This document shows positions 21,030 to 32,412 of a stretch of 64,000 bases of DNA, piece after piece. The notes below the pieces were generated by a model. That model was given only the letters and a program-made list of their open reading frames with translations, did no database searches and had not been told where the DNA came from. Made by a program: the position numbers and the translations under genes. The DNA comes from Symsagittifera roscoffensis. Taxonomy: Eukaryota > Xenacoelomorpha > Acoela > Convolutidae. The stretch's first letter is position 1; every line of letters starts with the position of its first letter. The stretch is from assembly GCF_963678635.1 (NCBI RefSeq), contig NC_087065.1, forward strand, positions 25,131,254 through 25,195,253, given 5' to 3'.

Positions 21030-22620
21030 TAAGAAAACATTTACAATCTGGAACATCAGTAAAATCGGATGCTAAAATGTTTTCACCGAAATTTACCAGC
21101 TTACCATTCGTTGCGGTTGTTTCCCTACGTTTCTACACTTAAGAACGAATTCATATTCCCTCAATACACATGATTACAACATTACGAAAAGGATTGAAAT
21201 CTTAATAATGACTCTAACGCCACCATTACGTAAAATTGCAAAAAAAGAGAGCATCACATCCATCATCCATTCCATCATCAAACCCGATATAGATTTTCGA
21301 ACACAAGTAGACAAACTATAACAAGCTGATATCACAATGAACTTAGAAGGAAAAGAAAACTTCAAACTACAATATGTAAACAACATTTAAACAAAAACTT
21401 CACAAATGAATAATATCCAAGACTCTGCTAACAAATTAGCAGAAAAAATTACTCAAATATTAAACGTTTACGAAAAGATTCCGAACTTCAAAGGTAAACC
21501 ATCATTCAAAAAATGGTGCAAACATTGTTATAGATTTTGACATAGTATTGTTAAGTGCAGAAAAAAAACAAGATAGCCAAAACAGACAACAAAAGCACAG
21601 AGAACCAATTAGTTTTTTCTACCAATACATGAAAAAAGATCTACCAATCTACCAAACAAAAGTCTTCAAAGCAACAAAAGCTCAAAAAAACCACTTCCAG
21701 GTTGCTATAATAATTACAGGTCACAATCCTCTTCTCAAAATAATTTTCGTGGAAAATTACCGGATAGATAAAATTCACAAAAATAATCGCAAAATAGATA
21801 TAGCAGAGCAAATAGTCAAAATAATCAGTATCAAACCAATTACTCAAGATCAAACACAAGTAATTTCTCAGGTTATTATAGGAGTTGTTCTTATTCAAAC
21901 TCTCGAAACATATATTATTCTAATGATCGCTCGAGAAATTCATGTAACAATCGAAATCAAAATCATTCAAATAAAAGAAACCGAAACTACTCGAAACATG
22001 TATCATTCTAATGATCTTTCGAGAAATTCATGTAATAATCGAAATCAAAATCATTCAAATAAAAGAAACCGAAACTACTCGAAACATGTATCATTCTAAT
22101 GATCTTTCGAGAAATTCATGTAATAATCGAAATCAAAATCATTCAAATAAAAGAAACCGAAACTACTCGAAACATGTATCATTCTAATGATCTTTCGAGA
22201 AATTCATGTAATAATCGAAATCAAAATCACTCAAATAAAAGAAACCGAAACTACTCGAAACATGTATCATTCTAATGATCTTTCGAGAAATTCATGTAAT
22301 AATCGAAATCAAAATCATTCAAATAAAAGAAACCGAAACTACTTGATTAATAGATCACGGAACTTTTCTAACAGTAGACCATACTACAACAATAACAATA
22401 TAGATCCTGTGATAACTCTAGGAATAGTAAGAACAACTATACAAACAGACAAGGAAACTATTCTCAATCACCACATAGAAATTTTACTTGATATTCAAAC
22501 TCACAAAATTAAAACTACAGAAGTAGTACACCAACACACCAAAGACAAAAGTAGTATTTGTTGGATGAATTCAGCCGCGGGGGGTTGTGACCTCCATGTA
22601 TTAAATATCCTGTCTTCACC
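21030..22620 (+). pseudogene. Ty3/Gypsy-like gag, decayed (element copy C)
   Basis: The plus strand encodes a gag remnant of the same family as the element at 51.9-64 kb. A zinc knuckle with C-X2-C-X4-H-X4-C spacing lies at 21,517-21,558 (WCKHCYRF.HSIVKC), with an in-frame TGA inside it. It is followed by a long Asn/Arg/Ser/Tyr-rich tail (NSCNNRNQNHSNKRNRNYSK) and a RSSTPTHQRQK stretch that matches RSSTPKHQRN at the gag end of the large element (about 63,500). Gag would coat the RNA genome. Upstream, a capsid-like region with TPPLRKIAKKESITSIIHSI is interrupted by stops. The copy ends abruptly at the gag/pro region and no pol follows. Confidence 0.75.
21925..22345 (+). repeat. 88 bp tandem repeat inside the gag remnant
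   Basis: Five near-identical copies, each beginning at GATC(T/G)(T/C)TCGAGAAATTCATG: positions 21,925, 22,013, 22,101, 22,189 and 22,277. The period is exactly 88, which is not a multiple of three, so successive copies present the same coding segment in each of the three frames. The segment encodes the Asn/Arg-rich nucleocapsid-like tail. Confidence 0.95.
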
Positions 22621-22629
22621 CTATGTCTT

Positions 22630-23400
22630 AACATAGGCTATAGATTTCCCAATATATTAAGATAGGGAATAGGTTTCCCAATGTATTAAGATACCACGTT
22701 TCAGATGGTAAGTTTTTTCGGCGCCCGAATTTCCCATGTATAGTGTATAGATTTCCCTATGTATTAGAAATTCATTGTGGGGATTTAAGAACTCATCGAG
22801 ATAGGAAAAAAAGGTTTCCTATGTGTTGAGATAGGTAATACGTTTTACCACAGGTTTGAGATGGTAAGATGGTAAGTTTCAGAAAAATTTTTGGCGCCCG
22901 ATCTTTCCATGTTTTAAGATCGTGTTTAGATTTTCCATGTTTTAGGATAGTGTATAGATCTTCCTATAAATGAGGGTTAGAAAATCATTGTATTAACATA
23001 GGGAATAGGTGTTCCAATGTATTAAGATAGGGAATGGTAAGGTTTCAGTGTGATGGTAGGAGAATGGTAAGAAAAACGGTATTTTTTGGGTTTTGCGTGG
23101 AAATGTCTAGTTTTTTCGCAAAAATCCCGGCACGCGTTATGTAATTTTTGAGTTATGTAAATTAATACATGTAGATTGACTAATGAAGGTATTATAATTT
23201 TCGATTCATGGAAAGTCAATGGTAAAATAAACAAGAACTTGGAAGTTTTATCAAAAAAATTGAAAATTTTTTCAAAAAACTTCAAAACACGGTAAGATTT
23301 GATATAATTCGACCTAATAATTATTTTGATTAGATGATCTTATTTTTTTCAAATAGTACTGAATCTAGCTGAAATTATGCTGAAACTTCAAAAAAAATTA
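22630..23400. repeat. Dispersed non-coding repeat (AAGATAGGGAAT family), copy 2
   Basis: Matches 1,010-1,620 in order and orientation, with more internal copies of the phrase TCCC(A/T)ATGTATTAAGATAG(G/T). Phrases repeat at least five times between 22,640 and 23,040. No coding frame is supported. Confidence 0.65.
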
Positions 23401-23540
23401 AGTTTTTCGAAAAAAGTGCAAAAATTTCAAGTTTTTGGAAAAAAAATTACAAAAGTTTCAATGTTTTTGGAATCATTTGCAAAAATTTCAAGTTTTTGGA
23501 AAAAATTGCAGAAATCTCAAGATTTTGGCGTGTTTTTTGT
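23385..23540. repeat. Short tandem repeat, ~35 bp unit
   Basis: About four degenerate copies of GCAAAAATTTCAAGTTTTTGG plus a run of A. Open frames across it are repeat artefacts. Confidence 0.7.
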
Positions 23541-26500
23541 TAATGGTGATCTAATTGAAGAAAATATATATTCAAGTGGAGAGTTTAGAGTTAACCTCAA
23601 ACTGTATTTTAATTGGCATCATGTTGAGACACTGATACAAACTTTTGAATAAAATTATGAATTTTTCCACAATTTTTTCTCAAAAAAAAATACGATAAAA
23701 TTTACCCAAATTTTAGCCAAAAAGTGGTTTATATAATGTTCTGAGCATATAGAGCTCATATTAGCTGAATCAATATTGATACTTCTGATTTCTCGAGAAA
23801 AAAAAATTAGTCAAATCTTTTCAAAGACTTTCATTTTTAACCTTTCATTTTTGCAATGAACTGGTTTTTAATTCAATTCAAGGAGAATTCACTTAAGAAT
23901 CTCACTTCAGATGGACAATAAGAGCAATATTCAATGAAATTTCTAGATCAAACTCTATGATCCAACTACTCCTCAGTTTTTTCTCAATGATTAACCCGAA
24001 CTTGTACAAAAATTACAATTTCTGAGAAGTTTTTCACGTTAATAATATTAAAAACCTTTTAATCTTTGTTTAAAAATGAACAATTCACTGCTAAAAATTT
24101 CACTAAAAGTGGTGTAATTTTTCTTAAAAATTATTATAGATTGGATGAAATTCAACAAACTCTTCTTCAAAACTAATGATTATCTCTCTGTTGCTTTTAC
24201 AACCTAATTTTCCTGAATTTTTTTTGTAGAAATGTTCTTTGATTTATGATTATTATTAATTTTTGCATAATACATGTTTTCTCTAATGAACTCACTTTGA
24301 TGGAAAATTTAGTCAGAACTGGGGAGTTAAAGAGGAAAATAGTATCAATTGAACAAACAAGTTGCTGGCAGAGATAAAATTAGAACTGATAACGTCTAAT
24401 TTTTACCATGCAATTTGTACATATTCTCCTTTAGGTTCCCTTGTTCAGTTGCTACAAAAAACTATTTCAACAAAAACACAACTTTTGGCACCATTAACTA
24501 TTACTTTGCTTGCAGAAATTTATTAAAATGCTTTTCATTCTTGATTTTTTTTGAAGTTTTCTCAAAAATGTCCAAGTGAGAAAGAATCGGTGCTATTTAA
24601 AGCATTCGAAAGCACGTGTATAAACTGAGAATTTAAAGGTGTATTTTCACGTTGATTTCTTAGAATAAATTAAGAGCTGCTCTTTCGTTTATAAACTGAA
24701 AACCTTTGGAAGTAGAAATACGCGAGGGAACTTAACTCCATATTTCTCCAACATCTAAATACTTCTAAAAGATCTTTTCTATAAAAAATTGATCTAAGAA
24801 ACAAAATCAAGGTGCAGTTTTTTGCGATATTAACTATCAAATTTTAGAATTGAAAAAAAAATTGAAGCTAACCAGAGCAAAATTTTTACTGTGTGTTCAA
24901 AGAATTTTTTCATGTAAAAATTCATATATTTAGGAGATCCTATATCTAGTTCTGCTAAAGTATCAGTTTGATTAGAAATTTTCAGCAATCTCCATATTAT
25001 TTTTTCTAAAAATCTTTCTAAATCAATTTTTTTGTTTCTCATCCAAAATAATGAAATGTAGATCTTGAAAGCAATTTTTTTGATTTATTCTTCATGTATC
25101 ATCTTCCAAAAGATGTCAGAGTTCGGTTTACTTCACTACAATTATCCTCAAAACATCTGAATTTTCGTATAAAATTACCTAATATATCAAATGATGAAAA
25201 ACTTTCCAAACATTACACTTTTATGTTGGGTTTTTTTCTCAACATATAATTATAAGCTAAATTTCAGAAAATTCATAAGATAAGTCCTAAAGAACCAATT
25301 TGAGTTTCTATCTCAAATTAGTATTTTTTCAGTTTCTGCTTCACCTACTATCTTACAATTTAATCGAATTTGAGCAACATTTACTTGAAAACTGAGTCTT
25401 AGATGGAAAAATGTATTATTTCAACAAAAATTCAATAATCCGAAGCAGAATTATTAACTCAAACCTTTTTCTATAAAACTTCAAATGATTTTCTCAAATT
25501 GATATTGCTGTTTCATTTCTGAATTTCTGTTTTGAAGAAAATTTTTGGTTGAGAATGATAATTTTTTGTTATCTTGAAATTTTCGAAGGTTAACAAATAC
25601 ACACAGATTTTTTCATCTTTTCAAGGTCAGCTATCAATTTTTTTTCTGAAAAAGCAAAAAAAAATGTAATTATTAGTAAATCAATCCCCAATCTCTGCTA
25701 CGCACTACTCTATGGTTACTTTTACAAGCACTAAAGAAGTAAAATTTAAAATGGTCACTAGGCAAAACCTTTCAATGAGTCGATGTTTTATAAATATCCA
25801 GTTTTTTACAACTTTTTAACAAACACCCAACCACTCATTAGCATATGTTATGCACTTTTACTGCAAATTTATTGCAACAAAATCTCCGCAAGCTTGCAAC
25901 CAATGGAGTTTTTACTGTAGACTAAAATTTTTTGGAAAAAATTATTATTCTAAGTATTTTCTATTATGTTTTTAATAAAAATATACCAATTTTATCTTCT
26001 TTTGTATAGTGTTTTGAGACTGCTGAGCACATATTTTAACATTATGTTGAAAAGAAGAATGCTTCTTCTTGATATGATTAGTGAGTTCCTCGCTGCTATA
26101 TGTATAAAAGTTACAATTGGAACACTTTGTTACATTCAAAACAGGCTACTCTTTCATTTCTATTCAGTGACGGCATCTCAATAAGTAGAGAAAGAAAAAT
26201 GGGAGATTAAGAATGTCCCCAATTTTCAGAAAAGAAGAGTTGAATACCCTCAAAAAAGAATTAAGGTAAATAAAAACAATTTTGTGAGTTTTTTAACCAA
26301 TTGTTTTTAATGTGAAATATAATCAGAATGGAAATGCTATTTAGCCTAGCTGAAATAAAAGTCATTCAAGCTAACCATGGACGTTTCAAAAGTTTTGCTA
26401 TCAATCAATCAGAATCGAGCATTAATTTTAAGGAAAGTTTTATCTTTTCTGATATGAAATTACCAAAACATACATTTTTATTGCTTTTTTTTTGGTATTT

Positions 26501-27400
26501 TGTAAAATAAACAACCTGAATTTTTTTAAATTTGGATTATTGATTAAAAAATATTCTGACATATGTAGAATTTGTATTTGTAAAACAGTAATCGAAATGA
26601 TGTTCCTTATCTTCAATTTTAGTTTCATAGGCTCTTCCATTGTTTTTTTTTGCTGATCGACCATTAAATCTGAGTAAACTCTTCTAAATAGAAAGATTGT
26701 TGATAAATCTGGCAGTACCCTTTTTTTTCTGAAATATCCTCTCCATCTTTTTTGAACAAAATTATTGAACTTTCTGTGTTTCTATACAAGTTAAAGCTAA
26801 TACCATCTCCATCAACGTCATCTGTCTACCACTCTTTTAGTTTTTTTTAGTAGTTCAACCTTAAAATCTGATAAATGTCAATTTCAGACATTGAAAAAGC
26901 TTTTGATAGAAACATGATTCTTACTGAAAGAAACTAAACAACTTGAAAACACTCGAATTATTGTTTCTTTTTAAATTTATTTTATGGTCACCAAAAACTA
27001 TTTTCTACATTTGAAGCTCAATTTTTAGTAAACTCATGTGGCTAATCAAAACGTCAAACTATGGCAAACAAAATTTAAAACAACCAATGAAATACAGAAA
27101 TTCAAAAATTATTGATAAGGTGTTCAACTACAATCTTTTTTGTAATTTTGTTCAAATAAGACAAAATTTACTCAAATTTAGATAAAACAGTAATTAAATA
27201 AGTTTTTCCGCAATTTTTGTATAAATACTGAAAAATCTACTGCTAATTGGTTAATTTTTTAATGTCATTTCCGATTAAATTGTATGTTTTGTCTGACTTT
27301 TCCTCAGATATCCTAGCTCTTAATGTACACTTCAGTGAGAAAAAAATTGTTCTGAACCAATAATGTTTCAATTAACAAACATACAAAACATCACAAAACA
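23541..27400. other. AT-rich interval without recognisable genes
   Basis: Read on both strands. ORFs are short, phenylalanine/lysine/isoleucine-rich and unsupported. The only item of note is a minus-strand start MVDQQKKTMEEPMKLKL near 26,662 whose first bases and 5' flank resemble those at 7,080, but the two downstream protein sequences diverge at once. No RNA gene was recognised. Confidence 0.4.
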
Positions 27401-27405
27401 AAACA

Positions 27406-27796
27406 TTACTGAGTATTACAATTATCAAAAAACATAAAGTCTCCCAATATCTGGGACAGTTCTTTGAATTCATTCAAAGTATAGTTGACATAGGCAACTT
27501 GTTTCATTGCTTCATTCTCTTTTGCAGTAGAGAGTCGAATCTGAATGTACGGAGTTTTGTTAACATTGTACTTCTTGATTGTGACACAGACCCACTTAAA
27601 GTTGTATGTTGCTATTTCATATAGATCCATAGTTGAATCTTTGATCCATAGTTGATTCTTTGACAGATTTGGCTTCATATATAGGTACGACTCCAAGGTT
27701 TTCAGCAACGTGAATAACAGTGTTTTGGATTGCACAGACTTTTTCACTAAGATAGATTTGCTGAGATTTTTCAATTTGTCCCAAATCTTTTATTTT
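27406..27796 (-). pseudogene. Uncharacterised ~130-codon gene, diverged copy 3
   Basis: Homologous to 8,570-8,955. The C-terminal part reads KKYNVNKTPYIQIRLSTAKE and VNYTLNEFKELSQILGDF. The N-terminal part, IEKSQQIYLSEKVCAIQ and AENLGVVPIYEAKSVKEST, is in another frame. The frame change coincides with a 19 bp tandem duplication (27,624-27,642 and 27,643-27,661, GATCCATAGTTGA(A/T)TCTTT). An in-frame TAA near 27,797 lies between this part and an upstream block with KRELGDLFGFKNPTRGKF (27,800-27,920), which in the tandem copies appears as LVSLLGPKNPRRGNLF. Protein-level similarity exceeds what non-coding drift would leave, so the family was once coding. Confidence 0.5.
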
Positions 27797-28133
27797 TTAA
27801 TAGTTTAAAGTAGGGTTCAAAATAAATTTTCCCCTTGTAGGATTTTTGAAACCAAACAAATCTCCCAGTTCTCGTTTGGTTTTTTGAGAATTCAATATAA
27901 TTGGGACTAGTGTCTTTTCTTGAGTACATTTTTGAATCAGATGAAAAGAAATGAGAAAAATCTTTTTGAGATTAAATGAAAATGGAAGTAAAAAGTATGA
28001 TTCATCATGATTTCCATATATGGAAGTAGTACCAAATATGGAATATTTTGTATAATATTCCCATAACCGAAATCGCATAGGCTTCCTTTCTACTATATAA
28101 ATCCACAATTCTCAGCAAAAATCATTGTTCCAG

Positions 28134-28274
28134 ATGGCTGCTGCAATGTGTCAAGCTCTTCCCAGCTTTTATTCAGATTATTGTAATAAATCGCTATTTA
28201 TGTCCGTTTCCAGTCATTCTTACGAAAAATCCATAGTAGCACATGATTATTGTGTCTCTACCCACAACTCTTAA
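28134..28274 (+). CDS. Small ORF divergent to the ~130-codon gene, copy 3
   Basis: The ATG follows an acceptor-like TTGTTCCAG. The frame reads MAAAMCQALPSFYSDYCNKS, then LFMSVSSHSYEKSIVAHDYC, and stops at TAA 28,272-28,274. It is related to 9,322-9,528 with many substitutions but no indel over the first 45 codons, which favours coding constraint. It is shorter than the other copies because of the early stop. Function unknown. Confidence 0.4.
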   Translation: MAAAMCQALPSFYSDYCNKSLFMSVSSHSYEKSIVAHDYCVSTHNS

Positions 28275-28399
28275 TGTTCATTGGAGAATTGTAAGTTCCA
28301 TTTGTTTTAAATAGGAACATCTCTGAGCCAAATTCTTCAGAGATTAGATAAGTATGTAAGTATGTATACATATATCAAGAAATTGGCTGTATTTTCACT

Positions 28400-28561
28400 A
28401 TGTTCAAACACAGATTCTATTCAAGTATTGTTACGTCAAGCAGCAAAATGTTCGATCAGCTTAGTCGAGCAGTTCTACATAACTTACCGCGGAAAGAAGC
28501 CGAAAAGATGCCTAGTATTGCAAAGAAACGGATAATTTGGAAAAAAATTCAAAAGACATGA
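28400..28561 (+). other. 53-codon ORF, basic, in the block shared with 9.5-9.7 kb
   Basis: The ORF reads MFKHRFYSSIVTSSSKMFDQ, then LSRAVLHNLPRKEAEKMPSI and AKKRIIWKKIQKT before a TGA. The corresponding place at 9,580-9,690 is recognisably homologous but interrupted. The basic helix LPRKEAEK..SIAKKRI resembles linker segments seen in some transposase-associated proteins, but that is only an impression. It may be a second exon of the small gene starting at 28,134. Confidence 0.3.
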
Positions 28562-28887
28562 TTATTGTTCTAATCAGAAACTAGCTTCCACACAAGCTAT
28601 CGGTTCAGCTTTTCCGGATAGAATTCGAAAAGATCAAAACTCAAAATAATAATCTGATTGGTTCAAGAGAATTGATTGCTTTATTGATTGTCATGGTTCT
28701 GTGCATAGTGATTATGTAAGCTTTGTGATAAAATAATCATTTGTGTTCCAATGTGCTCTTAACAATTTACACTGATAAATCTTTAAAAACTAAGTTTTGG
28801 TTCAGGAACACTTAATTCAACTGAAAACAAGTCAATTTACAATTAAATCGGAAACTTGAAAAAATGTGGAAAAAATCAAAAATTGAG

Positions 28888-29097
28888 TTAATTTTCGAGT
28901 TCCTTGTCACTTTCTGCCTCATGTGCCACACCATGTTTTCTTCTAAACAGAGCTAAGTTATCCTGTTGAACCTTCAATTTTTCCTTCTTGTACCTTCTTT
29001 CACGAAGTATTTCAATTTTTCGCCAATCTTATGGGGAAATTCTTGAGGGACTGAAACACTTCTTCAGATCTATGTAAAATTTGTCAAATTCAACCAT
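28888..29097 (-). pseudogene. Short coiled-coil-like coding remnant
   Basis: From ATG at 29,095-29,097 the frame reads MVEFDKFYIDLKKCFSPSRI, hits one TAA at 29,029-29,031, then continues DWRKIEILRERRYKKEKLKV, QQDNLALFRRKHGVAHEAES and a stop at 28,888-28,890. The regular charged/hydrophobic pattern after the stop looks like a real helical protein. Not recognised; no second copy is visible in the window. Confidence 0.3.
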
Positions 29098-29099
29098 TT

Positions 29100-30336
29100 T
29101 TTCAAAAATAGTCATTTATAGTAAATGTCCACTTGTGAGCAAATGAAAACTATTTCCGTATCCCAGATCCACAACTTCATCAAAATATTATTCATTTGAA
29201 TCATATGAAAACCCGTACTTTTTTCTCGAAGGTGGCTTAGACATAATCAATTCTTACCTAAATTCTCTGATTCTTTTACTCTCGAGTTTTCTCTATTTTG
29301 AAAGATCTATGATAATTTGCTCACTAGCCTGGGAGATTTTGTTAAATTCGAGAATCTGGAGAATTTGAGAATTCCACCTGTACCAATTTCAAACTGGATT
29401 CAGTAACTCGCCCGTTCTATTATGAGTGGTTTCAAAGTTTGAGATAGATTTCCGTTTCTTTAGAAATTTTTACTCATGTTAATAGAATGAACTGAACTAA
29501 AGAACATTTTCAAATGAAATGAAATATATTATTTCCACCTGTAGATTCTGTTGAATTTCTCATAAAAATGTCTGAACTAATTGAAAAACTTTTCAACACT
29601 TAGTTGATTTTAATTGTTTTTAAAAAATTTTTTGTAGAATAAGATTTTTTTGATGACTAAGGTTTTTTAAAAAGGAAGAATTTCCTTGAAAATTTTTTCT
29701 ATTATTTACAACTTTGGTTGAATATCTTTATTTAGATTTTAAAAACTAGCAAATTAATTAAAATCCACAATTTTTTCATCAATCTCATCAGCTGAGAGAT
29801 AGTTCTGGATTTCTGATTGGTTAATTTTTAGTGGATATTTCTAGAGTTTAGGGACAAATTTCCTTGAAAACTATTCCTATTTTTTTCAAACTTGGTTAAG
29901 TATTTTGATTTAAATTTAAAAAACAAGCAAATTAAGATTAAAAACTAGCAAATTTCTAGAAGATTCAGAAAAATTTAGAAGTTAATGTGTAATGACTTCT
30001 TACAAAATTCAAGGATTCAATCTGTAGATTCTAAAAACTAGAAGATTCTAATGAATAATAACGTCAATTTCCCTGCTGGAATTATTCTACATTTTTTACT
30101 GTTCTGTAAAAATTAAAATTTAAGATGTCATTTGCTTAGGTGAAATTATTTCTTTATTGCCTTAAAAATTAAAAGACACCTTGTTAGCTCTGTAGAAAAT
30201 CATATCAGACCCTCGGATTGACTTTTTTCAAATGTTTATTTTTTTAATGTTAATTGAATTTTTGTTATAAGAATCTTGTCAAAGTTTTTTTTCCTTTTGA
30301 ACAATTTTTAACACATAAATATAAATAGTTTCTATT
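29100..30336. other. AT-rich interval without recognisable genes
   Basis: Short low-complexity frames only. Some phrases repeat internally (for example AAATTAAAAACTAGCAAAT near 29,750 and 29,940), but no element structure is evident. Confidence 0.4.
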
Positions 30337-30669
30337 ACGTTTACCAAAAACCTTCTCAAGAATTTTTGCAAGATGCTAAAAATCTAATTTTTTTTTGGTA
30401 AAATGCATGTTTTTTCTTGGTTTTTTCAATTTTTTATTTCTCAAATGTTAAAGCGAAAAACGCAAAACTTTAATTTAACAAACATGTTGACTTATTGCTT
30501 AAAAAACTCTATATTGATGACTTTCATCGCTATTACCTATGTGATTACATTGGTTTTCTATTGTTTCTGATCAACAGACTTGCACAAATTTGCACCTTGA
30601 AGGATTAAAATTTGAACAAAAGCTTCATAAAGATAAGTAATTAGTTGTGCCAGAAAAATTGTAATGATT

Positions 30670-31310
30670 TATTTTGTCAAGATGCTAATAGTGTTTCAGT
30701 TTTTTCTACAAAACGCTAAAAGTGCTTCACTTTTTTGACAAAATGCAAAAAATGTTTCAATTTTTTTGACAAGATGCAAAAAGTGCTTCACCTTTTTTGT
30801 ACAAATGCGAAAAGTGTTTCACTTTTTTCGACAAAATGGGAAAAGTACTTCAATTTTTTTTGACAAAATGCGAAAAGTGTTTCACTTTTTTTGGCAATAT
30901 GCGGAAAGTGTTTCTATTGTTTTCCGAAAAGATGCAAAAAGTGTCTCTTTTTTTTCTACAAACTGCGAAAAGTGTATCAATTTTTTAGACAAAATGCAAA
31001 AAGTGTTTCAATTTTTTTGAAAAGATGATAAAAATGTTTCACTTTTTTTGACAAGATGCGAAAAGTGTTTTACTCTTTTCCTACAAATGCGAAAATTGTT
31101 TCACTTTTTTCGACAAAATGCAAATCGTGTTTCACTCTTTTCGACAAATTGTGAAAAAGTTTCAATTTTTTTTGACAAAATGCGAAAAAGTTTCACTTTT
31201 TTTGACAATATGCAAAAAGTTTAAATTTTTTTTGGAAAAGATGCGAAAAGTGTTTCTTTTTTTCCTACAAAGTGCGAAAAGTGTTTCAATTTTTTTGACA
31301 AAAAGATCAA
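30670..31310. repeat. Hairpin minisatellite (about 20 units)
   Basis: The longest array of the GCGAAAAGTGTTTCACTTTT unit in the window. Unit variants include CAATTTTTTTGACAAAATGC and CTTTTTTCCTACAAATGC. It lies 230 bases downstream of the intact 168-codon gene. Confidence 0.9.
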
Positions 31311-31541
31311 GGCAGCAAAAAAACCATCAGACGTTTTTTACTTTTCTGCAATTATTCTAATGTTTTTTTTTAAACTTGTGTGCGAATATGGAGTGCTAAA
31401 TTCAACTGTGTTCTAATTGTTTTTCAATGGTTTACCCTGAACTTCTCATCTTTTCTACTACTTAAAATGAAATTGAAGAAATCAATTAATTACGAAGAAC
31501 GAAATAATTATTAAGCATCAATTATTCACAAAAACTTTTAA

Positions 31542-32048
31542 TCAAAGAGCTGTCGAGCAGCAGAAGAATTCTGGAGGTTTCTCAATTGAGCGCATAGCTG
31601 GTCTTACCTCCACCGCCGGTGGTTTTCTTGGTGGTTCGCTGACAGAAGTTTTTGGCTCAGAGAACCGCTCATCCTCTTCGATGGTAATTGGATTCTCCAC
31701 AGATCCCTCTTCCCAAGGAAAGAGGAAATCGTCGACTGGTTGAGCCACATATATAGAGTCAGGAGTGTCGGGGTAGTTCATTTCCACATGCTCAGCCACT
31801 TCCTCCATCATTTGCATTTCTCCAAATTGGTTCTCTGTCTTGGGTACTTGCGTTATATGATGCTCGTTGGAATCCCTTTGCATCACTTCCACCATGTGCC
31901 AAACTTGGATTGGGATGTCCATTCGTGCCAGAAAAACTCCACAGACTCTTTCTCCTAGTTGAGTTTGTACAAGATCAGGTGAAACTTCTACAGAGTACAT
32001 AATGTTGCTGTTTTGCGCTGAGAAGATCATTTTGAGCATTTTGAGCAA
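31542..32048 (-). CDS. Uncharacterised 168-codon gene, intact copy 1
   Basis: The frame runs from ATG at 32,046-32,048 to a stop at 31,542-31,544. The first half looks folded: MIFSAQNSNIMYSVEVSPDL, CGVFLARMDIPIQVWHMVEV, EHHITQVPKTENQFGEMQMM. The second half is acidic and then proline-rich: NYPDTPDSIYVAQPVDDFLF, ITIEEDERF, EPPRKPPAVEVRPAMR, ending FFCCSTAL. There is no signal peptide or membrane segment. Family members end in different frames (others end RQLFG), so the true C-terminus is uncertain. It is divergent to the Polinton polymerase in both blocks and has four CCAAT-type motifs upstream. I do not recognise the family. It may be a Polinton accessory gene or a host gene co-duplicated with it. 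Confidence 0.65.
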   Translation of the reverse strand: MLKMLKMIFSAQNSNIMYSVEVSPDLVQTQLGERVCGVFLARMDIPIQVWHMVEVMQRDSNEHHITQVPKTENQFGEMQMMEEVAEHVEMNYPDTPDSIYVAQPVDDFLFPWEEGSVENPITIEEDERFSEPKTSVSEPPRKPPAVEVRPAMRSIEKPPEFFCCSTAL

Positions 32049-32214
32049 TAAGTTAAGTAAAAGAGTAAAAAGAAGAAAGAGCTGCGAGGAGAACGGAAGA
32101 TATGTTGAAATAAGGGTATTTAGAGCTGAGAGAGGAGGTAGTTGACTGTAGTTTAGTGGAAGATAAAATGATTTTTAGTTAGAAGTGAGTGTTACCTTCA
32201 ACTCGAATGTGTGG

Positions 32215-32412
32215 GTTTAACCAATCAGAATTGATTTTCCTAATTTAGATTGTAGTCGTGTCCAATCAGATTTCAGCTTTTTTCATGGCATTCTTGGATA
32301 AAAGTTGTGTCCAATCGGAAATAAAGCTCCATTTTAGGCATTGTCGTTTCCAACACAAAATGGTTCAGTTTTGTTCTAGTTGTCGTATCCAATCAGAGTA
32401 AAGTTAACCTTT
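32215..32412 (-). promoter_or_regulatory. CCAAT-box cluster upstream of the 168-codon gene, copy 1
   Basis: Four copies of CCAATC(A/G)G on the plus strand at 32,221, 32,262, 32,311 and 32,389, that is CTGATTGG in gene orientation, within 200 bases and starting 173 bases upstream of the ATG. CCAAT boxes are NF-Y binding sites in animals (family knowledge). Spacing is 41, 49 and 78 bases. Confidence 0.55.

Noticed and set aside
26440-26664. Minus-strand ORF starting MVDQ, similar to the start at 7,080
   Set aside because: Only the first few codons and the 5' flank match; the rest diverges and other frames are equally plausible.
28400-28561. Possible MULE/FLYWCH-type transposase piece
   Set aside because: The basic helix is suggestive, but no catalytic region or zinc-binding motif could be found around it on either strand.
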